From JAIBBG01 sp043748015 (lineage in GTDB: Bacteria > Bacteroidota > Bacteroidia > Flavobacteriales_D > Sanyastnellaceae): 9,422 nt of DNA. The position numbers and the translations under genes were made by a program. Where the stretch lies: NCBI GenBank assembly GCA_043748015.1, contig JAYTOA010000023.1, positions 1-9,422 on the forward strand. The letters run 5' to 3'. A model generated the notes under the pieces. The model ran no database searches. It was not told where the DNA came from and saw only the letters and a program-made list of their open reading frames with translations. Positions 1-6,986 of this stretch are shown one piece after another; position 1 is the first letter of the stretch, and each line of letters begins with the position of its first letter.

Positions 1-464
1 GGCGGTAACAATCCGGCGAGTATTACATTCGTATGAAAGTCATATGCGAGCGCTCCGTAAACACACCAAAAGCTCAGTGAAAAGATACTGAGCAATAAAG
101 CGGTGCCATGCCGAATGCCTCTGAAGATGCTGATTCTGTAAATGAAAAATGCAGAAGAAAGCAACACAAGAATTTGTAGAATTAACAAACCATAAGAGCC
201 GGCAATCCATCTAACAGGACTCAACAGCATCATGATTGGCGAAAAGTGATCGCAGAGATAACTCATCTCTTCACCATAAAGACCTTGTGTGAATGTGGCG
301 CTCCTTCCTTCCGAATAAGCAAACAACGCTTGATTGAACATGCCATAATCAAGACCATAAGTTCGAAAGTTGAAATGATTGATGAGCGAGATGGAGGAAA
401 AGATAACAGCGAAAAAAAACAGGACGAGCCAGATCCACATATTACGCATACTGTCTGTTCTCAT
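1..464 (-). CDS. DUF2079-type polytopic membrane protein, 3' end outside window
   Basis: Reading the minus strand from the ATG at 464-462 gives 154 uninterrupted residues that run off the left edge, so the C-terminal part is missing. The N-terminus has a first membrane helix at about residues 10-28, then an extracytoplasmic-looking stretch with GLDYG (37-41), MFNQALF (42-48) and DHFSP (72-76). Further hydrophobic segments lie at about 89-109 and 120-140, followed by YDFHTN (141-146). The early Asp/Asn-Q motif, the HFSP motif and the later FH motif are what I know of the DUF2079 family, uncharacterised membrane proteins with a GT-C glycosyltransferase-like layout. The gene starts 24 nt after the PIG-V-like gene ends, so it is probably co-transcribed. 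AGGAG lies only 1 nt before this ATG, too close for a good ribosome site; ATG codons at residues 6 and 9 are alternative starts. Function is unknown; a sugar transferase using a lipid-linked donor is inference. Confidence 0.8.
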   Translation of the reverse strand, partial: MRTDSMRNMWIWLVLFFFAVIFSSISLINHFNFRTYGLDYGMFNQALFAYSEGRSATFTQGLYGEEMSYLCDHFSPIMMLLSPVRWIAGSYGLLILQILVLLSSAFFIYRISIFRGIRHGTALLLSIFSLSFWCVYGALAYDFHTNVILAGLLP

Positions 465-488
465 ACTCCTGTGTTTCAAGAAAGTTTA

Positions 489-1712
489 TTAGGCTAGCCA
501 TTCACCATGAAGAATGGCCACGAGATAGAAAAGCTGAAAAATTATCAACATCATAATTACCGACCATGTAATTGCTTTTTTCAGTTTAAAGAATTGAAGA
601 CCGAACCAAAGGCCAACCAATATCGACAATAGAACATAGGAAATCAAAAGCCTGATATGCAGGTAACTTCCAAAGAGCAACATGGAGAATATGACAAAAG
701 ATATTATCAGTGTGGCAATCACTTTCGTTGACTTTTCAAATTTGAAATGCTTCTTCAATTCCACTGTTGCCATTAATAAAAATGGTGTTGCGAAAACAAA
801 TCTATTCAGACTGAATAAATGACCACCACGGAATAGCAAAACAAATAAGCCGGTTCCAACGAGATATAATAGCGAGTATGAAAGAACCCGAGAAAATGTG
901 CGACCATTTATGTGTCGTTGATATATAAAATAAATCAGTAAAATCCCCGCAATCATTGAAATCCACAACGCGATTGAATCAATCCAGATGACGTGAGGAT
1001 GATTCCAGGTTGTCAATGGAAACAGCGGCCACTTCAATCCATTGCCCCATCCTGCCTGAGCATCAAAAAAAGTAAACCAGACTCCCAAGGAATAATACTG
1101 AAAACAAAATACCAAAAGATTTCCGACAACAATAGTGAGTGATAACAAAACTATTCGACGTGAAATCATCTGAAAATTCGATTGACCCAGAAACTCCGCC
1201 ACTATGATCGCAGGAATAAAAATACTAGCTGTTGGCTTAGTAAGCGACATAAGGAACAACGCCATACAAGCCAAGCCAATTCGATCATTCTTCAAAGAAT
1301 AGTAGAAAATTACAGCAAATAAAAACAGCAGCGATTCTGAATATGGCAAGAACATGAAAATGAAGGAGGGAATAGCAAGAAAGGACAGCAATTCAGTGTA
1401 TTTCAATTTCATCTGGTTTGCGAGCATGGAAAATGAAAACAGAAATATGAATCCATTAAGTAGTGAAACACTTCCCGGCGAAAGTGATGACAGTTTCCAT
1501 AAGAAAGGAAAAAGCGGAAAGAATGCGCTGCGTGCAAAATCATATCCATTTTGAACTATGAAGTGCAGATGCATTGCATCCCATGAGAGAAAATGATATT
1601 CCGATAATGCATTTACTTCACCTAGATATGTGAATACCAAAACAAGGGACATCAACATGAAAAGATAGAAGAGCGAAGAGACTAATAAATATTTTAGAAA
1701 TGAGGCGCTCAA
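489..1712 (-). CDS. PIG-V/Gpi18-like GT-C mannosyltransferase-family membrane protein
   Basis: This 407-residue protein is almost entirely hydrophobic, with about ten predicted membrane helices. After helix 1 (about 6-30) comes a luminal/periplasmic-type loop with SWDAMH (43-48) and NGY (55-57), then AFFPLFP (63-69), and later PYSES (123-127). An acidic WDA-x-H motif, FFPL and YSES are the recognisable signature of the PIG-V/Gpi18 family, which in eukaryotes adds the second mannose to GPI anchors from dolichol-phosphate-mannose. In bacteria the acceptor is generally unknown; a polyprenyl-phosphate-sugar donor is inference. The start is TTG at 1712-1710, sharing TTGA with the stop of the upstream T9SS gene, which suggests translational coupling. 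The first ATGs downstream (residues 19 and 21) would cut helix 1 in half, so the TTG start is preferred, though not proven. A second GT-C-like membrane protein follows 24 nt later. Confidence 0.8.
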   Translation of the reverse strand: MSASFLKYLLVSSLFYLFMLMSLVLVFTYLGEVNALSEYHFLSWDAMHLHFIVQNGYDFARSAFFPLFPFLWKLSSLSPGSVSLLNGFIFLFSFSMLANQMKLKYTELLSFLAIPSFIFMFLPYSESLLFLFAVIFYYSLKNDRIGLACMALFLMSLTKPTASIFIPAIIVAEFLGQSNFQMISRRIVLLSLTIVVGNLLVFCFQYYSLGVWFTFFDAQAGWGNGLKWPLFPLTTWNHPHVIWIDSIALWISMIAGILLIYFIYQRHINGRTFSRVLSYSLLYLVGTGLFVLLFRGGHLFSLNRFVFATPFLLMATVELKKHFKFEKSTKVIATLIISFVIFSMLLFGSYLHIRLLISYVLLSILVGLWFGLQFFKLKKAITWSVIMMLIIFQLFYLVAILHGEWLA

Positions 1713-3208
1713 TGTGTGATTGAGATTCGTCTTGAGAGAAATTGAACGCCGTCAGTAATGTGCATCACATAAATTCCCATAGCCAAATTTTCAGTTGATA
1801 TTCTCTGATTATTCGTATACATATGGTTTCGAATCGCACAAGCTCCGTTCATGTCGTAGAGGACGACATTGTATTTCCCCGAAACCCAATTCAGTGAAAT
1901 TGAAAGTTGATCCTGAATTACCAGCATCTTTTCGAGCTTCTCGTCTGTTTCATTACCCACAGTAAAGCAATTCTCCCCAGATACATCCAATGCATAATTG
2001 CTCACAATTACAGGGTCGATAAATTTCACAACATAAGCATCGCTACTCACATTGGATGAATAACTTGAAGAAGCGCCCAATAGCAAAACTGAACCCTGGT
2101 TATCTATGATGAGGTCGTGCGCCTTTTCATCAAATACGCCACCAAATGCTGCACCATTCAACCATGAGCTATATAAATCCAATCTGAGAATAATAGCGGC
2201 TGAACCTCCGGAACCGAACAATGTTGTATTGCCAACAACATACAAAAATTCCGGCCCTTCAACAATTGATTCCACTGAATATTCATTTGAACTCTGAATG
2301 AATGAACTTATACCTAAATCATTTAGCTTCTCGTAAAAGCCATTGTTTGCGGCTCCTTCGTAAATATAATTACCGGATAAAAGAAAGTATCCGTCATTGG
2401 AAAGTTTCATATCCGTGATAGTGGAATTTTCAAATTGATCGTACAACTTTTGCCATTGGATGATGTAATCATCACCAATAGATATCACCCATGCGTAATG
2501 CTGATCGATTGCTATTTGTGTGAAGCCTCCAATAATTAATTGAGTGTCACTCAAAAAAAGCATTGATGTAAACCCATCCTCCCCCACTCCACCGTAAGTC
2601 CATTCATTAAGCAAATTACCGTCATCTTCTATGTGCAACAAATAAGCATCACTACCTCCATTGCCATAACTGTATGTTTTTCCGCAAATGAGAAATCCGG
2701 ATTGTGGATGTTCTATGATCTTGTAACCGAAATCCCAATCCACTCCTCCGAATTTTTTTTCCCAGATGATTTCGCCTGCCGCATCCACTTTGATTACCAT
2801 GACATCATAACCACCGGCGCCCTGACTGTTGGTGTAACCACACATCAAAAAATTTCCGTCGTTATCTTCAACAATGCTTTGTCCCCATTCCACGTCAAGA
2901 CCGCCATACGCCTTGCTCCACATGCAATTCAAATCAGCGTCAAGTCGTATCAAATAGAAATCTGTGTTGTTGTACTGATAGCTACCTGTAGTTCCAATGA
3001 TGGCGTAACCTCCCGCCGCACTTTCGATCATTTGCTTGCCCTCTTCAAAATAAGGACCGCCGAATGTGCGAACAATTGCTGTGTCCATTTGCGATTCACA
3101 AAGAAGACTAAACATTGGCGCAAGTAAAACAAAACAAAAGACAGCAAACTGCCTTGCGAAATTCTCGCAGTAAAATATTTCTTTAATTTTTATCGAGGTC
3201 ATTTTCAT
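1709..3208 (-). CDS. T9SS-exported predicted seven-bladed beta-propeller protein
   Basis: This is a 499-residue secreted protein. A charged N-terminal stretch (1-19) precedes a hydrophobic signal core (about 20-37). Cys37 is preceded by Leu, so this is not a lipobox. Residues 49 to about 400 hold degenerate repeats of about 50 residues, each with an aromatic-GG start (49, 101, 153, 205, 355; weaker equivalents near 256 and 303). They continue with a pattern like dGgfl-cG-t-s-gg-d-y-vikld-G. Seven such units fit a seven-bladed beta-propeller of the kind often found in Bacteroidota surface proteins. Residues about 424-499 match a type A T9SS sorting domain, with strands such as YNVVLYDMNG (446-455) and MGIYVMHI (477-484). 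The start is 14 nt after kdsA stops and has no Shine-Dalgarno sequence. The stop overlaps the next gene by 4 nt. Export by T9SS is well supported; the ligand or activity is unknown. Confidence 0.88.
   Translation of the reverse strand: MKMTSIKIKEIFYCENFARQFAVFCFVLLAPMFSLLCESQMDTAIVRTFGGPYFEEGKQMIESAAGGYAIIGTTGSYQYNNTDFYLIRLDADLNCMWSKAYGGLDVEWGQSIVEDNDGNFLMCGYTNSQGAGGYDVMVIKVDAAGEIIWEKKFGGVDWDFGYKIIEHPQSGFLICGKTYSYGNGGSDAYLLHIEDDGNLLNEWTYGGVGEDGFTSMLFLSDTQLIIGGFTQIAIDQHYAWVISIGDDYIIQWQKLYDQFENSTITDMKLSNDGYFLLSGNYIYEGAANNGFYEKLNDLGISSFIQSSNEYSVESIVEGPEFLYVVGNTTLFGSGGSAAIILRLDLYSSWLNGAAFGGVFDEKAHDLIIDNQGSVLLLGASSSYSSNVSSDAYVVKFIDPVIVSNYALDVSGENCFTVGNETDEKLEKMLVIQDQLSISLNWVSGKYNVVLYDMNGACAIRNHMYTNNQRISTENLAMGIYVMHITDGVQFLSRRISITH
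1712..1939 (-). other. T9SS type A C-terminal sorting domain (protein domain)
   Basis: This stretch codes for residues about 424-499 of the propeller protein. It shows the family pattern: a strand rich in Leu/Ile, then a [VY]-x-[VL]-[YF]-D-x-x-G turn (YDMNG, 451-455), a short Leu-containing segment (STENL, 471-475), MGIY (477-480), and a final basic strand RRISI (493-497). In known T9SS cargo this domain directs passage through the outer membrane and is removed by the PorU sortase, often with attachment to A-type lipopolysaccharide. Whether this organism attaches cargo that way cannot be told here. Confidence 0.8.
2009..3064 (-). repeat. Seven degenerate ~50-residue propeller repeats within the T9SS protein
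   Basis: The repeat starts are spaced 52, 52, 52, 51, about 47-50 and about 49-52 residues apart (protein residues 49, 101, 153, 205, about 256, about 303-306, 355). Units 1-4 are the clearest: aromatic-GG, an acidic residue and Gly about 5-8 residues later, a DGN/GGY turn, a [CI]G-T turn, and a Gly-rich Asp-Tyr segment leading to a hydrophobic strand. Unit 6 has lost the GG start but keeps the VVGNT turn and GSGGS. The DNA has diverged, so this is protein-level repetition and not a recent tandem duplication. Confidence 0.7.
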
Positions 3209-3218
3209 CAGATGAAAA
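3202..3218. repeat. Palindrome over the start codon of the T9SS gene, between kdsA and it
   Basis: The left arm TTTTCATC (3202-3209) and right arm GATGAAAA (3211-3218) are perfect reverse complements around a single central A. The start codon of the T9SS gene (3208-3206) lies inside the left arm. In the minus-strand transcript this could form only a weak, AU-rich hairpin of about 6 bp over the AUG; as DNA it has the shape of a dimer-binding site. Its function is unknown and it may be chance. Confidence 0.4.
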
Positions 3219-3222
3219 AAAA

Positions 3223-4029
3223 CTATTTGATGGCTTGTCTTATTTTACAAAGTCGCTCCAACATTCCCTCCAACAATTCGAGTCGCAACATATTGGCGCC
3301 ATCACTTTTGGCGATGGCAGGATTGGGATGTGTTTCTATAAAGAGTCCATCAGCACCAACAGCGATGCCCGCGCGTGCAATGGTTTCGATGAGATCTGGT
3401 CTTCCACCTGTAACTCCACTGGATTGATTGGGTTGTTGTAAACTATGCGTGCAATCCAATATCGTTGGAGCGAATTTTTGCATGGCAGGTATGCCACGAT
3501 AATCAACTACGAGATCTTGATAGCCGAACGTAGTGCCTCGCTCTGTTAACCACACATAATTGTTGCCTGTCTCCTGCACTTTTTTCACCGCATACTCCAT
3601 GCTTTCCGGCGAAAGAAATTGTCCTTTTTTAATATTGATTGTCTTACCTGTATCACCAGCAGCATGCAATAAATCTGTTTGTCTGCACAGAAAAGCCGGA
3701 ATTTGCAAAACGTCTACATACTGCGCTGCGAGCGCAGCCTCCTGCGCTGTGTGGATGTCAGTGACAATCGGCAAATTGAATTTCGATTTCACTTTCGCAA
3801 GAATTTCCAACGCTTTTTCATCGCCAATTCCGGAAAAACTATCGCTTCTTGAACGATTGGCTTTTCTATATGACGCCTTAAAAATGAAAGGAATCTGAAG
3901 GCGTTCTGTCATTGCCTGCACTTTCTCGGCAATGTCGAAAACCATCGCTTCACTTTCAACAACGCATGGTCCCGCGAGCAAAAAGAAATTGCCCGAATTC
4001 AAATGTTTTATATGTGGAAGTTGCATCAT
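3223..4029 (-). CDS. kdsA: 3-deoxy-8-phosphooctulonate synthase (KdsA), metal-dependent class
   Basis: This cytoplasmic enzyme condenses phosphoenolpyruvate with arabinose 5-phosphate to give Kdo-8-phosphate, the first committed step to the Kdo of the lipopolysaccharide inner core. The 268-residue length is usual for the family. Visible motifs are LAGPC (18-22), KANRS (56-60), TDIH (90-93), QIPAFLCRQTDL (109-120), KKGQF (134-138), DCTHS (192-196), a Bacteroidota-type QQPNQSSGVTGGRPD (198-212), and FIETHP (230-235). Compared from memory with the Aquifex enzyme, the four metal ligands are all present: Cys22, His195, Glu232 and Asp243. The metal-independent E. coli type has Asn at the first position. 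Two adjacent ATGs (residues 1 and 2) are possible starts. A 59-nt gap separates it from the upstream barrel gene, and the T9SS gene follows after 14 nt. The chain appears complete, with no damage visible. Confidence 0.97.
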   Translation of the reverse strand: MMQLPHIKHLNSGNFFLLAGPCVVESEAMVFDIAEKVQAMTERLQIPFIFKASYRKANRSRSDSFSGIGDEKALEILAKVKSKFNLPIVTDIHTAQEAALAAQYVDVLQIPAFLCRQTDLLHAAGDTGKTINIKKGQFLSPESMEYAVKKVQETGNNYVWLTERGTTFGYQDLVVDYRGIPAMQKFAPTILDCTHSLQQPNQSSGVTGGRPDLIETIARAGIAVGADGLFIETHPNPAIAKSDGANMLRLELLEGMLERLCKIRQAIK

Positions 4030-4088
4030 GTAATTCTTCTTTTTGTGATTGAAAAAACGCTTTCATTCATCAACCATCTCACTTATTT

Positions 4089-5378
4089 CTAAAATATTTT
4101 CGCTAGCGAAAAGTAAGCATCAACACTTCGTGCACTGCCCATGGTGAAACCACCAATGTGACGCGTACCAACTCTGAAAAGCCAGGCACCACGGGGCATC
4201 CATTGCACCTCAGCTCCAATACCAAATCTTCCGTAACCACCAAAACTCACCTTCTCGCTAAGCAAAAAATGCTCGCTAATGAAGTGACTTAAGCCGGCAT
4301 ACACAAGCGGAACAGCCGCTTTGTTGGGCCAAATACTTATACCTGCCTCATAAAAATTCTTCGCACTAAAAAAGCGACTGTACCGAAGATGAACTGATGC
4401 CGGCAATGGCATTAAAACGCGTTTGAATTGCGTGGAATAGTTCAACGAGTCTTTTAAACCGGGAAGATCCAATGAGTCTGATGTCATTTGAAATACGTCA
4501 TGAACATTCACTCCTGTCCATGAAGTAATTGAATCATATGTAATTTTTTCGCTCATTCTGTTCCATGCCACAAATCCAAAGTCGCGGAGTGAGATTGAAA
4601 TAACGCCATTGTGTTCTTCCAGTGGAAGATTGTAGTCCAGATCTAAAGCAGCACCGATTCCACTTCCATTTGCCAGTCCACTTCTCGCCCTATCCGATCT
4701 GAGCAAATCACCACGGTATGAAAGTGCGAGACTATCACCGTTCATACTTGTATACAAACCTGCTTCACTAACAATCAACGATTGCAGTTTCTGACCTTCG
4801 ACAAGTGAAAGTGTGAGCGAACTTAAATTGTGCTTATTGAAAATTCCAAAGCCCATTTTTTGCCATGCCTGAAATTGATAATTCAAAGGGCCAAGCATGG
4901 CTGTGTCATTCATAAAGGCCGCATTACCCCGATAAATTACACTGTAGAGATCCTTTGAAAAACTCATAGCACCGTGATAGTTCGTACTGAATCCTGCGCG
5001 AATTCCCCACTGTGGACGATTGAAAATTGTATCGCGCATGTTGTAAATTTCCAGACTTACCGAAGCGATAAAACCTGCGCGGTTCTGATCTTTCATCACA
5101 CTTTGCAATTTGTCAAGGTGACCATTCTCGAGGTGACCTCCAAAAATTGATTTCTTGAAGAAAGAATTATCCAAAGCATTTGAGCCCATCAAACCATCAC
5201 CGCTGATTTGCATAAACCCATTTGATTGCTTGTAGGCACTATCCGCAGAAAGCAAATACATCAATGGAATTTGCGCTGCAAGTTGCTGTCCAATTACCAA
5301 AAAAAATACACATAGAAGATATTGAACAGAGCCCATTCGCCAATTCACAGTATCCATATTTCTTTTTGGAATATTCAT
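4089..5378 (-). CDS. DUF5723-family predicted outer-membrane beta-barrel protein
   Basis: This 429-residue exported protein has a hydrophobic signal at about 18-33 and a likely cleavage after LAA (33-35), giving a mature start at Gln36. The rest is built of alternating polar/hydrophobic strands rich in Gly and aromatic residues, and it ends in Phe (SLAKIF), as expected for an outer-membrane barrel. Family-like features are MSFSKDLYSVIYRGN (138-152), GFGIF (176-180), GIGAALDLDYN (240-250) and ISISLRDFGFVAWN (260-273), which I associate with DUF5723, a Bacteroidota family without known function. ATGs at residues 1, 8 and 15 are all possible starts; residue 1 has AAGGA about 12 nt upstream, in the preceding stop region. 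The gene begins 15 nt after the lipoprotein gene, so the two are likely co-translated and may be partners at the outer membrane (inference). A 16-bp palindrome covers its 3' end. Confidence 0.8.
   Translation of the reverse strand: MNIPKRNMDTVNWRMGSVQYLLCVFFLVIGQQLAAQIPLMYLLSADSAYKQSNGFMQISGDGLMGSNALDNSFFKKSIFGGHLENGHLDKLQSVMKDQNRAGFIASVSLEIYNMRDTIFNRPQWGIRAGFSTNYHGAMSFSKDLYSVIYRGNAAFMNDTAMLGPLNYQFQAWQKMGFGIFNKHNLSSLTLSLVEGQKLQSLIVSEAGLYTSMNGDSLALSYRGDLLRSDRARSGLANGSGIGAALDLDYNLPLEEHNGVISISLRDFGFVAWNRMSEKITYDSITSWTGVNVHDVFQMTSDSLDLPGLKDSLNYSTQFKRVLMPLPASVHLRYSRFFSAKNFYEAGISIWPNKAAVPLVYAGLSHFISEHFLLSEKVSFGGYGRFGIGAEVQWMPRGAWLFRVGTRHIGGFTMGSARSVDAYFSLAKIF
4097..4112. repeat. 16-bp perfect palindrome at the 3' end of the DUF5723 gene
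   Basis: TTTTCGCTAGCGAAAA is an uninterrupted perfect palindrome covering the last sense codons (Phe-Ser-Leu-Ala-Lys) of the DUF5723 gene, just upstream of the longest gap inside the gene cluster. In the minus-strand transcript it can form a 6-bp stem with a CUAG loop, followed by UAUUUUAG. That resembles a very weak intrinsic terminator or attenuator ahead of kdsA, but with only two G-C pairs in the stem I do not call it a terminator. A protein-binding site or chance are the alternatives. Confidence 0.45.
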
Positions 5379-5393
5379 ATTCGATTTTTATCC

Positions 5394-6986
5394 TTAGCGA
5401 TAATTAATCTGCACCATTCCGTCGGCAATGACTTTGAAATCCATCCAATGTGATTTATAAAGGCTAGAAGGATGATTGATGTCGGGAGTATCGAATATCA
5501 ACTCTATGGCGATTCTATGGTCTGATTTCAGCAGTGAAATTATACTTTGATTGACGGGAATGCTCAGCACAGATTCTACAGGAATACACTCTCCGGGAAC
5601 AGTAGTCTCGATGCCGTAATCTATCTGTGCGTCATCTAGAAGTGTTGCTTCGTAGTTTCCACTAGCATCAATAATTATCACATTGCACTTAGCAGAAAAA
5701 GGAAACGCATTGTTCACATACAAATAAAGTTTTCCATCTGCTTTCAGCTCTGAAGTAGTAGTAATATCAAGCGTATCTCGCAATTTCAGATTGCTCAAGC
5801 CAATGGCCAACGGAACGTCCATTTCAATATTCGCATTCAGCGCTTGTCTGGTATAAATAAAATCATTGCCATCGTTCACATCACCAAGTGGATTGATGGT
5901 AACATCGGCCACTAAATCTATTCTTCGCGGCATATTTTCTATGAACCCAACAATGTTGCTATTGGTTTCATTCATCGTGAATTCATAACTCGTTGGCACA
6001 ACAGTTCCATTGTTGTCAAAAGCCCGAGTGATATTCATCGGCTGAAAAATTGGCGCATAATTAAGCCCAACAACGTTGTTGAAATTTGCGCCGTTGTTGG
6101 TCAAAGTGGTGAATTGTATTTGAGCATCCGTGCCAACAGAATTGACAATGTTCAATTTCATCATTGCTCTGTTCAGATTCAACGCGCTCTCACTTAAATA
6201 TTCAAAATCACTGATAACATCAATGCTTCGTTCAAGGTGATAGTTGTGTTGTCCGAAATATCCTTGCGCATATCGAACAACAGGATTAATGAATCTCAAC
6301 TCCACAACTATACTGTCATTGCCGCTCACCAATGTTGGCGTGGGTGCGTCAACAGCAGGCGAAATGGAGAGGTGGGTAAAAATTCTGTTGAACATAAATC
6401 CTGTTGAGCCTGTGAGATAAATGAAATGATTGCTCAAATCGATCTCTCCACTGAAGATGAAAGGCGCACTGCCTGATCCGGGCTGCGTCGTTGTCTGAAT
6501 CACTGTTGGGTTTGCATTCAACGTGACACCCGGCATTTCATAAGTACAATTGAGATAGCCGTTGATATAACTTTTGATGGAATATTGCAATAGACCAGAT
6601 TCAATTTCCACCCTTCGCAACTGAACGTTGTTGAGGTTGAGCAAATTGTCCTCCGCCTGATTGATGATCATTTGGCCGGCAGGAATGGTGAATGGCCCTC
6701 CGGTAATTGGCACTACAAAACCTTTTCTGATGATCGTATCCGGAATACTGACCAAAGAATCAATGTTGAAATCCGTAAGGCTCCGATTGATTTTCAAATG
6801 CCAGAGACAATTTTCATCATAGCTCAAAATTGAATCCGGTGCAATATCCTGCAGCGTGATTCTTCCTCTGGCAATTGGGATAAGCACGTCAGAATCCCAT
6901 GAAGTAGGCTCGTTGCGTTTGCAAGAAACAAGCATCAACGCGAGTCCGATGAAACAAAAAAGATGTGAGAAAAATTTAACCTTCAT
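5394..6986 (-). CDS. Large lipoprotein of unknown function
   Basis: This is a 530-residue predicted lipoprotein. The signal is MKVKFF followed by a hydrophobic core and the lipobox LVSC, with the lipid-bearing Cys at residue 22. The next residues (KRNEP) do not clearly match the acidic surface-export signal described in Capnocytophaga/Bacteroides lipoproteins, so periplasmic or surface orientation is open. The mature N-terminus begins with TSWDSDVLIPIARG (28-41), an opening I have seen in hypothetical Bacteroidota lipoproteins, followed by a long chain dominated by predicted beta strands with many Asn and Ile residues. No catalytic motif is evident. The ATG start overlaps the stop of the Lnb-like gene (ATGA, 6983-6986), and the DUF5723 gene follows after 15 nt. 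This suggests a fixed three-gene set: acyltransferase-like enzyme, lipoprotein, barrel. Function unknown. Confidence 0.85.
   Translation of the reverse strand: MKVKFFSHLFCFIGLALMLVSCKRNEPTSWDSDVLIPIARGRITLQDIAPDSILSYDENCLWHLKINRSLTDFNIDSLVSIPDTIIRKGFVVPITGGPFTIPAGQMIINQAEDNLLNLNNVQLRRVEIESGLLQYSIKSYINGYLNCTYEMPGVTLNANPTVIQTTTQPGSGSAPFIFSGEIDLSNHFIYLTGSTGFMFNRIFTHLSISPAVDAPTPTLVSGNDSIVVELRFINPVVRYAQGYFGQHNYHLERSIDVISDFEYLSESALNLNRAMMKLNIVNSVGTDAQIQFTTLTNNGANFNNVVGLNYAPIFQPMNITRAFDNNGTVVPTSYEFTMNETNSNIVGFIENMPRRIDLVADVTINPLGDVNDGNDFIYTRQALNANIEMDVPLAIGLSNLKLRDTLDITTTSELKADGKLYLYVNNAFPFSAKCNVIIIDASGNYEATLLDDAQIDYGIETTVPGECIPVESVLSIPVNQSIISLLKSDHRIAIELIFDTPDINHPSSLYKSHWMDFKVIADGMVQINYR

Noticed and set aside
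3100..3102. Cys37 of the T9SS protein as a possible lipoprotein cysteine.
   Set aside because: The residue before it is Leu, not Gly/Ala/Ser, and the protein carries a T9SS sorting domain, so a normal signal peptide is more likely.
2633..3127. A 164-codon plus-strand reading frame.
   Set aside because: It lies wholly antisense to the propeller repeats and has no domain, signal or neighbour that supports it. The same holds for the plus-strand frames at 3560-3898 (antisense to kdsA) and 246-497 (antisense mainly to the DUF2079 gene).
3209..3222. Eight T's after the kdsA stop on the minus strand, resembling a terminator tail.
   Set aside because: No GC-rich stem precedes the run, and the next gene starts within the following few bases.
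6068..6081. Palindrome CAACAACGTTGTTG in the lipoprotein gene, and a similar-length TTTCAAATTTGAAA at 734-747.
   Set aside because: Both lie deep inside coding sequence, the first being explained by an Asn-Asn-Val-Val codon run. At 14 bp they are near chance expectation.
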